Positions 38,507 through 49,133 are shown, counted from the first letter of the stretch. The stretch is 64,000 nucleotides of DNA from Lucifuga dentata (GCA_014773175.1 VXCM01003181.1:1-64000); one strand, 5' to 3'. Program-made: numbers and translations. The notes: generated by a model not told the origin, from the sequence alone.

Positions 38507-38518
38507 GGAGGAGAGAAG
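38214..38518. repeat. CT/GT and (GA)n microsatellites
   Basis: A CTGT/CTCT tract passes into GT units (38214-38285). A GA tract follows at 38474-38518. Both are intronic simple sequence. Confidence 0.85.
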
Positions 38519-39401
38519 AGAATATCTCGATCTTTTTTTGTATGAATTGTTGCCATTTATCTGCTTTGGACATGTCTCTGTGTAAGCTACAGTCGACTGA
38601 TTACCTTTTATTATTGAGCTCTATATATTATTAATCCTTGAGAGAAAGCATGGCTTTTGTGAATTTTCAAGGACTATCATAAATATGAAATGTTTTATTT
38701 GCCATTTCTTCATTAAACTGCAGTAGTCTAACTAGTTACTTTAGTATACTATGCAGCTACTGTCTCGCTCCTTTTTTATACTTGTGACTATGACTTATTT
38801 AGAGTTCATTGAAGGAATATATAACATTACTTGGAGGCTGTCTGTATAAATAGACAGAGAGACTCTGAAGCTGCCGAGAGACTGTAGGATGCCATGAGTG
38901 AGTAGAATAATTCATTGTGATATCAGAATCTGATTTTAAGGCCTGGGAGCAGCATGCTTCTCTGCTCTAACAGAAGTTTAATTTATTCATTAAAGTTGTC
39001 TCATCTAGCAAATTACAGCTCAAACAAATCTATAAATTCTGACATTTGGATGCATGTCAGTTGCAAGAAGGCATAGGTAAAAAGGTTAATGTTCACTTTC
39101 CTTCCAAAATGAGTGCAAATACCTACTAATAGCTAGACCACCACCTTTCTGAATTACGCATACTTCTCTGCATTAGCATAAAGCACCAATAGCCCTTTAA
39201 TAGATGAAAAATCCTGCCTGATCTTGAGGTAAATGTGCACCATTAATCTTTTATTTGAATGAACAGTACAACCTCTTGTTTGTGACAGCAAGCTAAAGTA
39301 CAAAGAGGCTCAAAGGTTAAGGGTGTTACTCTGAAAACAATGAAACATGCATTTGATCAACAGATGCAAAGCATTTAAGCTTGATGGTGCATAAGCCGTT
39401 T

Positions 39402-39480
39402 GCCAGATGGTTCAGCTGATTAGAGCATGTATCCTTACAATGATGCATGATGATGCTTTTTGAAAATAATGTTCACCAGG
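39402..39480 (+). other. Possible tRNA-derived (SINE-like) remnant
   Basis: TGGTTCAGCTGATTAGAGCA at 39408 fits the tRNA/SINE A-box pattern (TRGYNNANNNG) and resembles the D-arm region of a tRNA. No good B-box is present downstream (the nearest is ATGTTCACCAGG), so this is not a functional tRNA gene. Confidence 0.3.
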
Positions 39481-39857
39481 TGCTGTTCCCTGAGCGCTGC
39501 AGAAGAGATAAAAGTTAAACAAAACAAGGGGGAGGGAGGGAGGGAGAGAGAGAGAGAGAGAGAAGGTGATGGAGATGGCGAGATGAAGAAGAGTCAGGGA
39601 TCCAGCCAGGCAGGATGTGATTTAGGAACATTTAGTGTGTTGGAAGCTTTGCTGGGAGGTGAGAAGTGTGTGATTAAAGTGACTCTGATGTTCTGCTGTG
39701 TTGCCCTGACCTTCACTGGCACTGCAGATATACACAAGTATATATTACACAAAATATACGATGCATGTGGCATATTACTCACATGTAGGGGGAAAAAAAC
39801 AACACTTGCATTTTACATTTTTTCATTTAATGGCCAATATGCAGGCCTAATTCTTAA

Positions 39858-40440
39858 AATAGCATAGCGTGATTTTGCATGTTTGAGCTGAATAAATACT
39901 ATCTGCATAAACATTATGCTGCTGACAATCATTTTCCAAAACATAAAACCATATAGTAGTTTTCATGTTATTTTGCCACATCTCCCTTTCTAAATCAAAT
40001 CTTTAGGTATAATATACCCATCTTAAATTAAAGGTTTCAGCTGCTAACAAAAGGCACAGCCACTTTAATTTCTTTGTCTTCACCTGGGACTGTATTCCCT
40101 AGCAGAAACATACATTTTTGTGCGTGTAACTCCATGTTGGATTGGTTAAATTAAGTAACTTTGACAAAGAAAAATGCATAGATGTGTTTGTTGTGATGGC
40201 TCTTAAGCATGTTTTTACTACAAGTTGATTTTAATAGCATACTGGAATGAACTGAAACCAATGGCAGTCTGGAAGGTAGGAAANTACAAGTTGATTTTAA
40301 TAGCATACTGGAATGAACTGAAACCAATGGCAGTCTGGAAGGTAGGAAAATCAATGCTAAAATTTAGTAATGCAGTAATGTAACATGTATGCAGGTTGTA
40401 TATGTTGGGTTCAAACATGCTAAATCGCCAATATGTTCCA
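39858..40440. mobile_element. TTAA-flanked MITE, copy B
   Basis: TTAA flanks the element on both sides (39854-39857 and 40441-40444). The left end contains GATTTTGCATGTTTGAGCTG. The right end, in reverse complement, starts TGGAACATATTGGCGATTTA and continues into GCATGTTTGAACCCAACATA. The interior aligns along its whole length with copy A. The segment 40219-40283 is repeated exactly at 40285-40349 around the N at 40284, so the true element is about 66 bp shorter than the coordinates imply. Confidence 0.78.
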
Positions 40441-40792
40441 TTAAAAAAATGTGATGGAGTCACCGTCCAGCCCAATCTATACACTGGCCTATTGTAGCTT
40501 CTCCCACTGTGGTCTAAGGAAAGGGAACTGCAAAACACTTTCCAATATCAGCATGTAAAGAAATCACTTAAAACACTTTTTGTGCAGTTGTGCTGGTCAT
40601 CGCTGTCATCAGCTGTGACAAGCTCAATTTGTCTGTCCGGCAGAAGCAGCCTCCATATTTTCAGCAAAGTTCCTCCATGCAGACAATCTAATATTGTGAA
40701 AGTTCTCCAACTTCACAAAGGACATTCTTTGATCACTATGTAGTTCTTTGTTTCAATGTTTGGTGATCCATTAATAGAGTGCAAGTGTGCAT

Positions 40793-40796
<4 letters not shown>

Positions 40797-40853
<57 letters not shown>
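40797..40853. repeat. (CA)n microsatellite
   Basis: An uninterrupted CA tract of about 57 nt. Confidence 0.95.
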
Positions 40854-40857
<4 letters not shown>

Positions 40858-41164
40858 ACTGCGAGGGCAGTGTGTGCACTCCCAAACTCAGTCACCCCTC
40901 TTTAATTTCATCGTAGTTATTTCCTGATACCTAAAACCGTGTAGTGAACATGGGCTGTTTGTGCACAGGCTGCAGGTAAAATCAGGACATGGTTCTCTAC
41001 CTGTAGCAGGTATCTCTGCTTTCTGCTCAGGTTAATCTGCTTGGGATGGGGAAATGCTCTCAGGTCTGTGAAATTTCACTGCGAATTCCATTAATTTCAT
41101 TACAGTCGAACCCAGGAGAGACAGAGGCAGGGGAGAGATAAAGATAAAGACAGACATGGAAGAC

Positions 41165-41168
<4 letters not shown>

Positions 41169-41202
<34 letters not shown>

Positions 41203-41365
41203 NNNNNNNNNNNNNNNNNNNNNNNNNNNNNNNNNNNNNNNNNNNNNNNNNNNNNNNNNNNNNNNNNNNNNNNNNNNNNNNNNNNNNNNNNNNNNNNNNN
41301 NNNNNNNNNNNNNNNNNNNNNNNNNNNNNNNNNNNNNNNNNNNNNNNNNNNNNNNNNNNNNNNNN
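41169..41365. other. (CT)n tract followed by a 163-N assembly gap
   Basis: A CT tract runs into 163 Ns (41203-41365), and sequence resumes with a C-run. This is the only multi-base gap in the window. An exon could in principle be hidden, but the celf5 frame joins without one here. Confidence 0.95.
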
Positions 41366-41597
41366 CCCCCCTCCCCCCAGCCACTTGGTACATCAATGAG
41401 CATTAACTGGAGAGCAGACATGTATTTTCTCTTTGAGGACAAGCATGCGTACTTGTGTGTTGCCTATGTGCACCCCTGCTGTTTGGTACAAGAGCGTACA
41501 CAAGTAGATCAGCTGACACACAACTGATCTGTTTGGTTACATGGGTTAAGATTAAAGTGGCATTAAACATTAAACTGTCATATGTGGGGAACTCTGA

Positions 41598-41820
41598 CCA
41601 TGGCTGTCAAATGCTCTTATGACAGTGTCATGAATAATTTCCTTGACCTCAAGTAAAGATGGTGAACTTTAAAAGCTTCATAAATTTTAATAAAAGACAG
41701 TGTAAAAACAAACTGTAATTTAATTTAATATGACTTTATTCTATCTTTATGAAGCTTCCAAACGCTACCACTGTACTTGAAGTCAAGGAAATAGTTCATG
41801 ACAGTCATAGGAGCCATGAT
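41598..41820. repeat. Long imperfect inverted repeat (about 75-bp arms)
   Basis: The left arm (41598-41684) and the right arm (41746-41820) are imperfect reverse complements. Shared blocks are GTCATGAA..ATTTCCTTGAC, TCAAGTA and AGCTTCATAAA. The spacer is about 60 bp. This is the structure of a MITE or a fold-back element; its RNA would form a long hairpin. Confidence 0.75.
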
Positions 41821-42439
41821 GTGTTTATGACAGACTATGTCCTCTTGCCTTATGTCAAGTTGTCAAGACAGAGATCTCTGGAGCAATGTCAGCTTTGTAA
41901 ATTATTAATCAAATGGCAATTAATGAGAATCATAAACAGTCTTATCATTCATCATTCATGTTCATGTCCGATTTCATGACTTAGTTATGGTCTGACACAT
42001 AAGCAAATTTAGCAGCTACTTAGAGCCCCCTGGGGGCAAATACGGGACACCCAAACCTGCAAAATACAAATTGCAAAAACCTTATGTCACTTTTTTTTTA
42101 GGAATTTAGAAAAAGTCTTTTAATTAGATGACTGTTTTTGTTGGCATTTTTACTCAAAGGCTTTTGGGAGGGTTTTGTGATTGTAAGGGGTTAAAATTAT
42201 ATCGATACACTATTTCTGTTTTAATACTGTTTTAATACTTACCAGATATGATTATGTTATACCAGGGCTACGCACATTTTTTTAGCTAAAGTGTTGCCAA
42301 CAAAGCTGTGGTCTGCACAGAGCCAGAAGAGACAGCTTGGGAAATGAACACCTGTGTGTCTTAATTGATGGCGTGACCTCCAGCACACAGCACATCTCAA
42401 ACTGTAAAGATGCATTTATTGTTCTTGTTTTTGTTTTTT

Positions 42440-42472
42440 TGTTGTTTTTTTTTTTTTTNTTTTTTTTTTTTT
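42440..42472. repeat. Poly-T tract with N at 42459
   Basis: A T homopolymer of unresolved length with a single N inside. Confidence 0.85.
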
Positions 42473-42592
42473 GGAGAAGTTTATTGTATCTAAAACTTTT
42501 GAATGAATTTTATCCACAAGGACACAAGTAGCAACTTGGGGACATGAATGCAGCCTTTGGCATCAAAATAGTGACAAAAGCCTTGAGCAAGA

Positions 42593-43083
42593 GGCCCCTT
42601 TTTTACACCTTGCATTAAAATGGTTATCTGTATACATGATCTGAATAATGACATCTGATGTCTGCACTTGCATTTACACCTTGCATGACCATGTGTTCAT
42701 AGGTTCTGCCTGCACCTTGATTGGACAAGCTTCATTCATTTTTTTTTAAATAATAACTTTTTTTTGCATGGGCTGATGCTGTTTGCCTTCCAGGTGCAGG
42801 TACCCATTTACAACAAGTCACTGCTCTCAGTTCAAAATAACTTTCTTATCAAGAGTAAGCAGAAAGATGATGTGGGATGATGTTTTCAGATTGTATCTCG
42901 CCAACATGCCCCAGCTGTAAGGATTGCATTTACGCATACATTCGTACATTCACATGTGGTCTGGCAAATCAGATTGCATTCCAATCTTGTTGCATTAACA
43001 CCTTGCATTAACATACCTGTTTCCTTATCTAGATAACACATCTGGATGAAGACTGCACATTAATGAAAGGTATAAACAGGGTG
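42593..43083. mobile_element. hAT-like MITE, about 490 bp
   Basis: The left end starts GGCCCCTTTTTTACACCTTG and continues CATTAA. The right end, in reverse complement, gives a related CCCTGTTTATACCTTTCATT. ACACCTTGCATTA occurs three times in total within it. The flanks (GAGCAAGA on the left, GTGCGAGA on the right) could be a decayed 8-bp target duplication. I recall CTTGCATTAA-rich repeats from teleost genomes. It has no coding frame. A partial relative lies at about 17351-17590. Confidence 0.6.
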
Positions 43084-44407
43084 CGAGAGGGAGGCTCTGT
43101 ACAAGCTAAAGACATCCTCGTGTGGTGATGAATTTACTGTTTCTACTCTGGTAAAGGACATTGTCATCATCACAATTACTCTTAGCACACACAGCCACAA
43201 TCCTCTTATACAATGTTATGTTTGTTTTTACTTTTATAGTTGTTAAGCACTTTCCCTGCTGCTGTATGGTGGTTGCAGTAAAGAAATTGAATACTTCTAG
43301 CAATGGGCAAGGGTAATGTGAGAGATCATTGGTACTGCAGTAAGACAAAACTAAAACATTGAAAACACAACGGGAAGCAGGATATAAGGACATTACCATA
43401 CAAGCTGGTGCATGCTCAGTCAAACAATGATTACATGTGAAAGCCACTTATGTTGCATCATCTTTATCCTTACTGTCACAGTGGTGTAATAAAATATTTT
43501 TTTACCCAATACTCCACATGAGCAGCTCCTGACTATGTTCTCCTAGTAGATGAGGAAATATTTCCTCCTTTCCTGAACTAGAAAATAACAAGACATTTTC
43601 ATTTTATACCTCAGTGGACATATAGGCCTTGCATTGTGGAAAATTGTATTCATAGCTTGTTTACAATGCACTCAGAAATGTGCCAATATACATGTGGCTG
43701 TCAGTGTGTGCTGTGTGTGTATTGGCCTATAATAATGACATGTTGTTCCCACTCTAGCAGTGGTGAATATGAAGCTAGCAGATTACATATTTTACAGTTT
43801 TTATCTATCACTCCTCCACTGTTATTATTGCATGGAAGAAGTGTATCCCACTAAACATGTATATGTGCAAGTCACAAGTATTTATGTTATGGGAGCAGAA
43901 TTACATTCATAAATGTGCAGGCTACTCTTAGGGAGGAAAACTGTTGATTTGCTCTTTGCGATGATTGCTTCACAAAATAAGTCTTCACATGCAACATAAG
44001 TATTTATTATGCTAATTATACATCCAAATCAACAAGGGATGCTATACCCATATTGGAGAGTGCAGTCATTACCAGCAAAGCACTGTCTTTTTGCTGAAGG
44101 AAGTAATAAGCACTCAAAACAGATGCTTTCATCTAACTGATTTAAAATGTGATGCATTTAGAGAAAAGTTCATCTGGTACTTAAAATGTGAATAATGTAT
44201 ATCAAAATGAAAAGAGCAGCTTTTGTACCAGATATAAATGGAAAACATTCCTAATGCAAATGTTCCATAGAGACTTGGATGACATTCAGTCATGAACGTG
44301 AAAAGAGCTCCTGATGGTGAAGCTGCAGTGACACCCATCCAGTCAGTCAATTATTCAGTCAGCTGAGTCAGACTGTCACTATTCTTACTCAGGTTGACTA
44401 AATTTAA

Positions 44408-44445
44408 AGGACAATACTGGTGATTTGGCATGTTTGAACCCTGAG
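44408..44445. mobile_element. TTAA-type MITE end, copy D (one end only)
   Basis: TTAA at 44404-44407 is followed by AGGACAATACTGGTGATTTG and GCATGTTTGAACCC, the same terminus as copy C. I could not find the opposite end, so the element's extent is unknown. Confidence 0.55.
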
Positions 44446-44978
44446 CATTGTGTCATTGAGCTAAAAGGCTTAGATACAAGGTTTTTACCAAGCAACAGCA
44501 ATATTCCATGGTTTGTCTCATAATACTTAAATAAATTACAAGTACCTCCAAATTACCCCCAAAAGGAACAGTAAACTTGCAACCTTGTGCCCTTACCACA
44601 TACTATATATGTCACGTCCACATGTTCAGCCTGGAACTTGCATATGGAGCAATATGTTGAGGGAGAAAAGACAAAGGAAGAGAGAACATACTACTGCCCA
44701 CTACTACCACTGCTATTCCTACTATCACTGCAACTACTACCTACACATAGACACAGGTTCCCATAGCACTGCTAAGCCTTGGAAAATGAATTTGCCTCAT
44801 GATGGAGAGGGTGCATTATCTGGCGGTACAGTAGAGTGCGTGTGGCCCGAGCAGACTAGCTGTCTCTAGCCCTCAGAATAGGAGCGGCAGTCTCCTGGGT
44901 CCTGGTAGGAGAATGGGCTGAAGCTGCAGTCTAATTCATCACAGCTCCACAGGAAACAAGCAATCGTGGGGAGGCTTT

Positions 44979-45009
44979 AAAAAAAAAAAAAAAAAANAAA
45001 AAAAAAAAA
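44979..45009. repeat. Poly-A tract with N at 44997
   Basis: An A homopolymer of unresolved length with one N. Confidence 0.85.
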
Positions 45010-45118
45010 GAAAACCAGTGCAAAAGATACAACAGCTCTCGCTGGACCTGGGCAATTCCCCTGGTCACTGCAGTTGGCTACGTGATGGCAGCCTCCTCAT
45101 GACTTAAATGCTGAAGCA

Positions 45119-45149
45119 AGGAGAGGAGAGGAGAGGAGAGGAGAGGAGA
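45119..45149. repeat. (GGAGA)n pentanucleotide tract
   Basis: About six tandem copies of a five-base purine unit. Confidence 0.9.
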
Positions 45150-45200
45150 ATGAAAAGTTGAGGGATGGAGAGAAGAAAACAGAGTACAATAAGGTAGAAT

Positions 45201-45238
45201 AGTAGAATATGATAGAGCAGAGCCTACCATATTCTACT
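45201..45238. repeat. 15-bp inverted repeat, one mismatch
   Basis: AGTAGAATATGATAG at 45201-45215 is complementary to 45224-45238 with one mismatch, with an 8-nt loop. Confidence 0.85.
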
Positions 45239-45397
45239 GGATATTAGCCGGTGGTGTCAGCATGTGATACACGATATTTACCATTAGCATAAATTTCAGT
45301 GCTTATTATGTGTATACTGCGTGTGATTGTTTACCCTACTTGAATCACCTCTTATAGATGATTCATTACTAAGCCACCAGATTGTGGGGATATGGCA

Positions 45398-45541
45398 TGC
45401 TGGAGGGTTTCCGTGACAACCTGGGCTTTCTGTCCAATCAGGGCAAGGGTTTCCAGATTGAGAGGTGGTCCTCAGGGGAGCTGTACTTCAACAAGCTGAG
45501 ATGCTTTGCCACGCAGCAGCCCCTTTCCAGAGACCATCACA
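45398..45541 (+). other. GC-rich coding-like island of unknown identity
   Basis: Within AT-rich intron, this stretch reads as an open frame (MLEGFRDNLGFLSNQGKGFQ onwards, including IERWSSGELYFNKLRCFATQ). By my count 36 of 49 codons end in G or C, as in the celf5 exons and unlike the surrounding sequence. A donor-like ACA|GTGAGA follows directly at 45542. The upstream AG (CCACCAG) lacks a pyrimidine tract. I do not recognise the peptide, and it fits no known CELF exon. It could be a conserved non-coding element, an exon fragment from another gene or chance. Confidence 0.3.
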
Positions 45542-45755
45542 CAGTGAGATTCTGTTCAAAATGGGTACTTTGACGTTTCCAACATGATTGGAAACACTTT
45601 CCACAGGAGCGTCCTTTAAAATGCATAGAATGAGAGCAGACATGGTGCATCCAATTTCAATTCCACTCACGAACTATGCTGTAGATGCCTTTCAGGCATG
45701 CACCATATATGTTATGACCCACCCATTTGTCAAACTGCCAACTGTTGTTATTTTG

Positions 45756-45758
<3 letters not shown>

Positions 45759-45800
<42 letters not shown>
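45759..45800. repeat. Poly-T tract
   Basis: A T homopolymer of about 42 nt without an N. Confidence 0.95.
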
Positions 45801-45804
<4 letters not shown>

Positions 45805-46237
45805 TATATAAAAGTAAGGGGCATCTTTGTGTTTTTACTACCTGCTCATTCAAGCAGATATCCCTCTGTAATCTCTTTCTCTCTAGTCCAGATCTGTGTT
45901 TTTTTTTTTTCTGTGAAGTTGCATAGTGGTTTCATCATCCTGAGCAGTGGGAGCCAGCAGGGTATCGCACAAACACTACAGACAGGCTCATTTTTCACAG
46001 GTTGACTTCCTAGCAATCCTGCAGGATGTGTCACGGCAAATGCTGGATGTGTGACAGACTCACATCGCACCCGTGTCCTTGCATTAGAGAGGATATGCAG
46101 TGGAACTTGTGGTCAGGAGCATTGTGTGTGTTTGTGTGTGAGCAAATGTGTCAGTATCTGCATGTCTGTGTGTGTAAGTGTATTTTTTTGTGTACACAAT
46201 AGAAAAGCATTTGTCTGTGTGTACACTTATATCTTAA

Positions 46238-47808
46238 AGGACCACACCGGACATCGTGCACGTTGAGCCCAATATAAACCTCAACTTTGATCAGCATGTA
46301 ACTAAACTTGTTCAATCCTGCTTTTTACAGCTAAGGAATATAGCTAAAATGAGTTCTTATCTCCCTAAAAATGTCATCTCACAAATTATTCATGCCTTCA
46401 TCTCTTCTCGTCTTGACTATTGTAACTCCCTTTTCTCATGTCTCACTGCTTCTGCAACTTCTCGTCTTCAGATGGTTCAGAATGCAGCAGCTAGACTTCT
46501 GACTCGTACTAAACGTAGAGAGCATATCACCTCTGTCCTGGCTTCCTTACACTGGCTTCCATTTCATTTCTGAATTCAGTTTAAAATTCTTCTTATCACG
46601 TTTAAAGCCACTCATGGTCTGGCTCCCTCCTATATCTCTGCCCTTCTAATGCCATATATTGCTCCAAGACCGCTTAGATGTGCTGACCAAAAACTATTAC
46701 ATATCCCTCGGTCTAGGTTCAAAACAAAGGGTGATCGTGCGTTTAATGTCATTGCTCCAACACTGTGGAATCAGTTACCCCTTAATATCCATTCATTTGA
46801 GTAAGAGCAGCATTTTAAGAAATTGATAAAAACATTTTTATATAAACAAGCTTTTATGTAATCTTGATTGGTTTCCATAAGTGAAATCCAGATAGATCTC
46901 TGTATTGGTGTGCAGAGCTGATGTTTAACTACAGTTCTTTGTCTTTTACATGTACATTGGTCATTTTTTAACAGCTTTGCTTGCTTTTTATATTATTATT
47001 TATTGTATTTTATTCTAATTGTTTTGGACTACATGTGCTCTTGATTATCATGATGTCTCTAGTCTTGATGACTTTCTGTAATGCACTTTGTGTGTCTGGA
47101 TTCCTGCTCAGGATACACATTTTGGTGTGATCATGGCGATTAATTAATATTTGTTTTTAGTTCTTTGTGAAGCACTTTGTAACTTATGTTTTGAGAAGTG
47201 CTACATAAATAAAGTTCATCATATACAATCCACATACATGTTATGTTACTACTAAGCATTTTCTAAAATATACTACTTTAGTGGTAAAGTTTAGATTTTT
47301 TTTTCATACTCTCCAGGCTGCTATTGGTTTCAGTTAATTTAAGTACGCTATTAAAATCAAATTGTAGAGACTTGACACACGCTTGAGACACATAATCCAT
47401 CACAGCAAACAACATGTCGATTAGTTTTTGTTTTTTGTTTTTTTTTTGTCTTTTTTGCTTCGAATTATTAACTTTATTTAACCAATCCAACATGGAGCTG
47501 CACTGAAGACAATGTATGTCTCCACCAGGGAATCTAGAGTAGAAGCCAGTAGAAGACCACTTGTACCGAGAAATTATAAATGACCATGAAGTTCATAATC
47601 GTGCATAAGTGTTAGAAGGTAAAACACTGAATTTTAATGTGGGTGTATCACCTAAACATTTGTTTTTGAAAGATTAGGAAATTTGAAAAAAAAAATAACA
47701 GTAAAACTAAAATATGGTTTTATGGTTTGGAATTGGTTGTCGGTAACCTACCATATAAGCAGTTTGTATATATTGGGCTCAAACATGCACAATTGCCAGT
47801 ATGGTCCT
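46238..47808 (-). mobile_element. TTAA-flanked MITE, copy C, interrupted by a LINE
   Basis: TTAA flanks both sides (46234-46237 and 47809-47812). The ends are AGGACCACACCGGACATCGT and, in reverse complement from the right, AGGACCATACTGGCAATTGT. They form long inverted repeats that continue into CACGTTGAGCCCAATATA and GCATGTTTGAGCCCAATATA. The interior 47221-47808, reversed, aligns with copies A and B. A LINE of about 940 bp (46281-47220) sits inside the left terminal repeat. Without it the element would be about 630 bp. It carries no transposase. Confidence 0.8.
46281..47220 (+). pseudogene. 5'-truncated L2/CR1-like LINE, reverse transcriptase C-terminus remnant
   Basis: The + strand translates into the C-terminal part of a non-LTR retrotransposon polymerase. 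Motifs include FISSRLDYCNSLFS, LQMVQNAAARLLTRTKRREH, LASLHWLPF, FKATHGLAPSYIS, PRSRFKTKGDRAFNV and TLWNQLP. These are typical of the L2/CR1/Rex1 group in fish. The frame is broken by at least two stops (TGA at 46571, TAA near 46802), so it is dead. The 3' end (GTGCTACATAAATAAAGTTC at about 47199-47218) fits the L2-type tail. The catalytic domain and everything upstream is missing, as expected from 5' truncation. Confidence 0.85.
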
Positions 47809-47896
47809 TTAATATGTTGTATCTGTTTTGTAGTATTAGCAATGTGTACATCAAATGCTTGTGATCCAGTAACAGTGAAGCTTTTTTTCCCAGCAG

Positions 47897-48109
47897 GCCT
47901 CAGCTCTCCACCAGCCAACATCACCACTTCCGCTGTGCCCAGCATCGTCACGCCCATTGTCAACGGATTCACTGGCATCCCTCATCAGCCCAATGGACAC
48001 CCAGCAGTGGAGGCCGTCTACACTAATGGCCTGCCACCCTACTCCACCCAGAGCCCCACGGCTGCTGACACCCTGCAGCAAGCCTTCACTGGAGTCCAGC
48101 AATACACGG
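47897..48109 (+). CDS. celf5: celf5-like exon: linker (longest coding exon)
   Basis: The 213-nt exon begins with two nucleotides of a Gly codon and ends with one nucleotide of the next split codon. It encodes [20 protein letters not shown], then [20 protein letters not shown], then the rest through [20 protein letters not shown]. The acceptor is a tandem CAGCAG at 47891-47896. I chose the second AG because it gives PVSGLSSPP, matching CELF5 PASGLHSPP; the first would insert one Ala. The donor is GTTAGG at 48110. The Pro/Ala/Gln-rich composition is that of the CELF3-6 linker, and [16 protein letters not shown] favours CELF5. Confidence 0.93.
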
Positions 48110-49075
48110 GTTAGGAGCCAGAAAAGCTTTTTTGACAATTGCTGCATTTCCTAAGTTTACACTCTGAACTAAACACATTATATAGTTTTTTTTAAGCAAA
48201 TGTTAGTAATTATAAATTAATAGCCGGGAGCTTGCATTCATCTTTGTTTTCTGCTCGGCATGACTGTGTATCTAAAATACAGAACTCTATGCATTATGAT
48301 GGAAACACTTCTCGACACCAATGCATTTATCACGTCAGTACATGCACCAATTAATATTTATTAATGCTGTATGGACAGATGTTAAACAATTATCCCCATA
48401 AAAAGGGAACCCAAAGTAAAGTGAGTCATCTGTGATTTATTGTTGTTGACGATGCTTCTACAAAATCAATCACTCATTTAAAATTTCTTAGCAGTTTCAC
48501 TAATGAGCAGTGAAACACTAAACAAGTTTTTAAGATCTTTCCAAACATCAAACACTTAACATCTGCCATACAGAAATAACAGTATAGCTGACTATAAGAA
48601 ACAAACCAAAAAAGGTTTTTAACTTTTTATGAGCAAGTATAGTCCTTGGGTGGTTATATGGGTGTATTACATGAATCGTATAGATACAAATAGTACATAT
48701 ACAGTAATATATATGATTACAACTGTGCAATACTGTGTTATGGTTTCCTAGTTAACTATGGTTCATAGGAAGCAATGTAATTGTTCAAAAAGGCAGTATT
48801 AAACACTTAAAAACACATGTAGTTGTTTTTACATGATAATGTGCTTGCATTAACATGATAATGCAACTGCATTATCAAGTTATGAAAGCATTATTAATTG
48901 TTCATAGTACTAATTAATGCAGAATCGGGGGTTAAAACAAAGTGTTGTTACCCATGCATTCAGTCAGCAAACGGTAACATAACATCAGTGAGCCTTTGAG
49001 GAACTTTGAGGATGCTGCTTAAGCATCCTTGATGCTTTATGTATTCTACCTTTTATTTTCTCTATGATGTTTCAA

Positions 49076-49132
<57 letters not shown>

Positions 49133-49133
49133 N
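48110..49133 (+). other. Intron, about 1,024 bp plus an unresolved gap
   Basis: AT-rich sequence ending in a (CT)n tract (49079-49132) that runs into a single N at 49133. The true 3' splice site is probably missing within this gap. Nothing else is recognised. Confidence 0.75.

Larger units (their letters stand above)
36635..47896 (+). other. Intron, 11,262 bp, transposon-rich
   Basis: The largest complete intron. It holds the duplicated TG tract at 36682-36806, GA/CT/CA tracts, two TTAA elements (39858, 46238) plus a third end (44408), a hAT-like element (42593), a long inverted repeat (41598-41820), a nested LINE, the 163-N gap and a GC-rich coding-like island at 45398-45541. No celf5 exon is recognised within it. 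Confidence 0.8.

Noticed and set aside
46281..47220. Functional reverse transcriptase gene
   Set aside because: The catalytic domain is missing and there are at least two in-frame stops, so it is a truncated LINE remnant.
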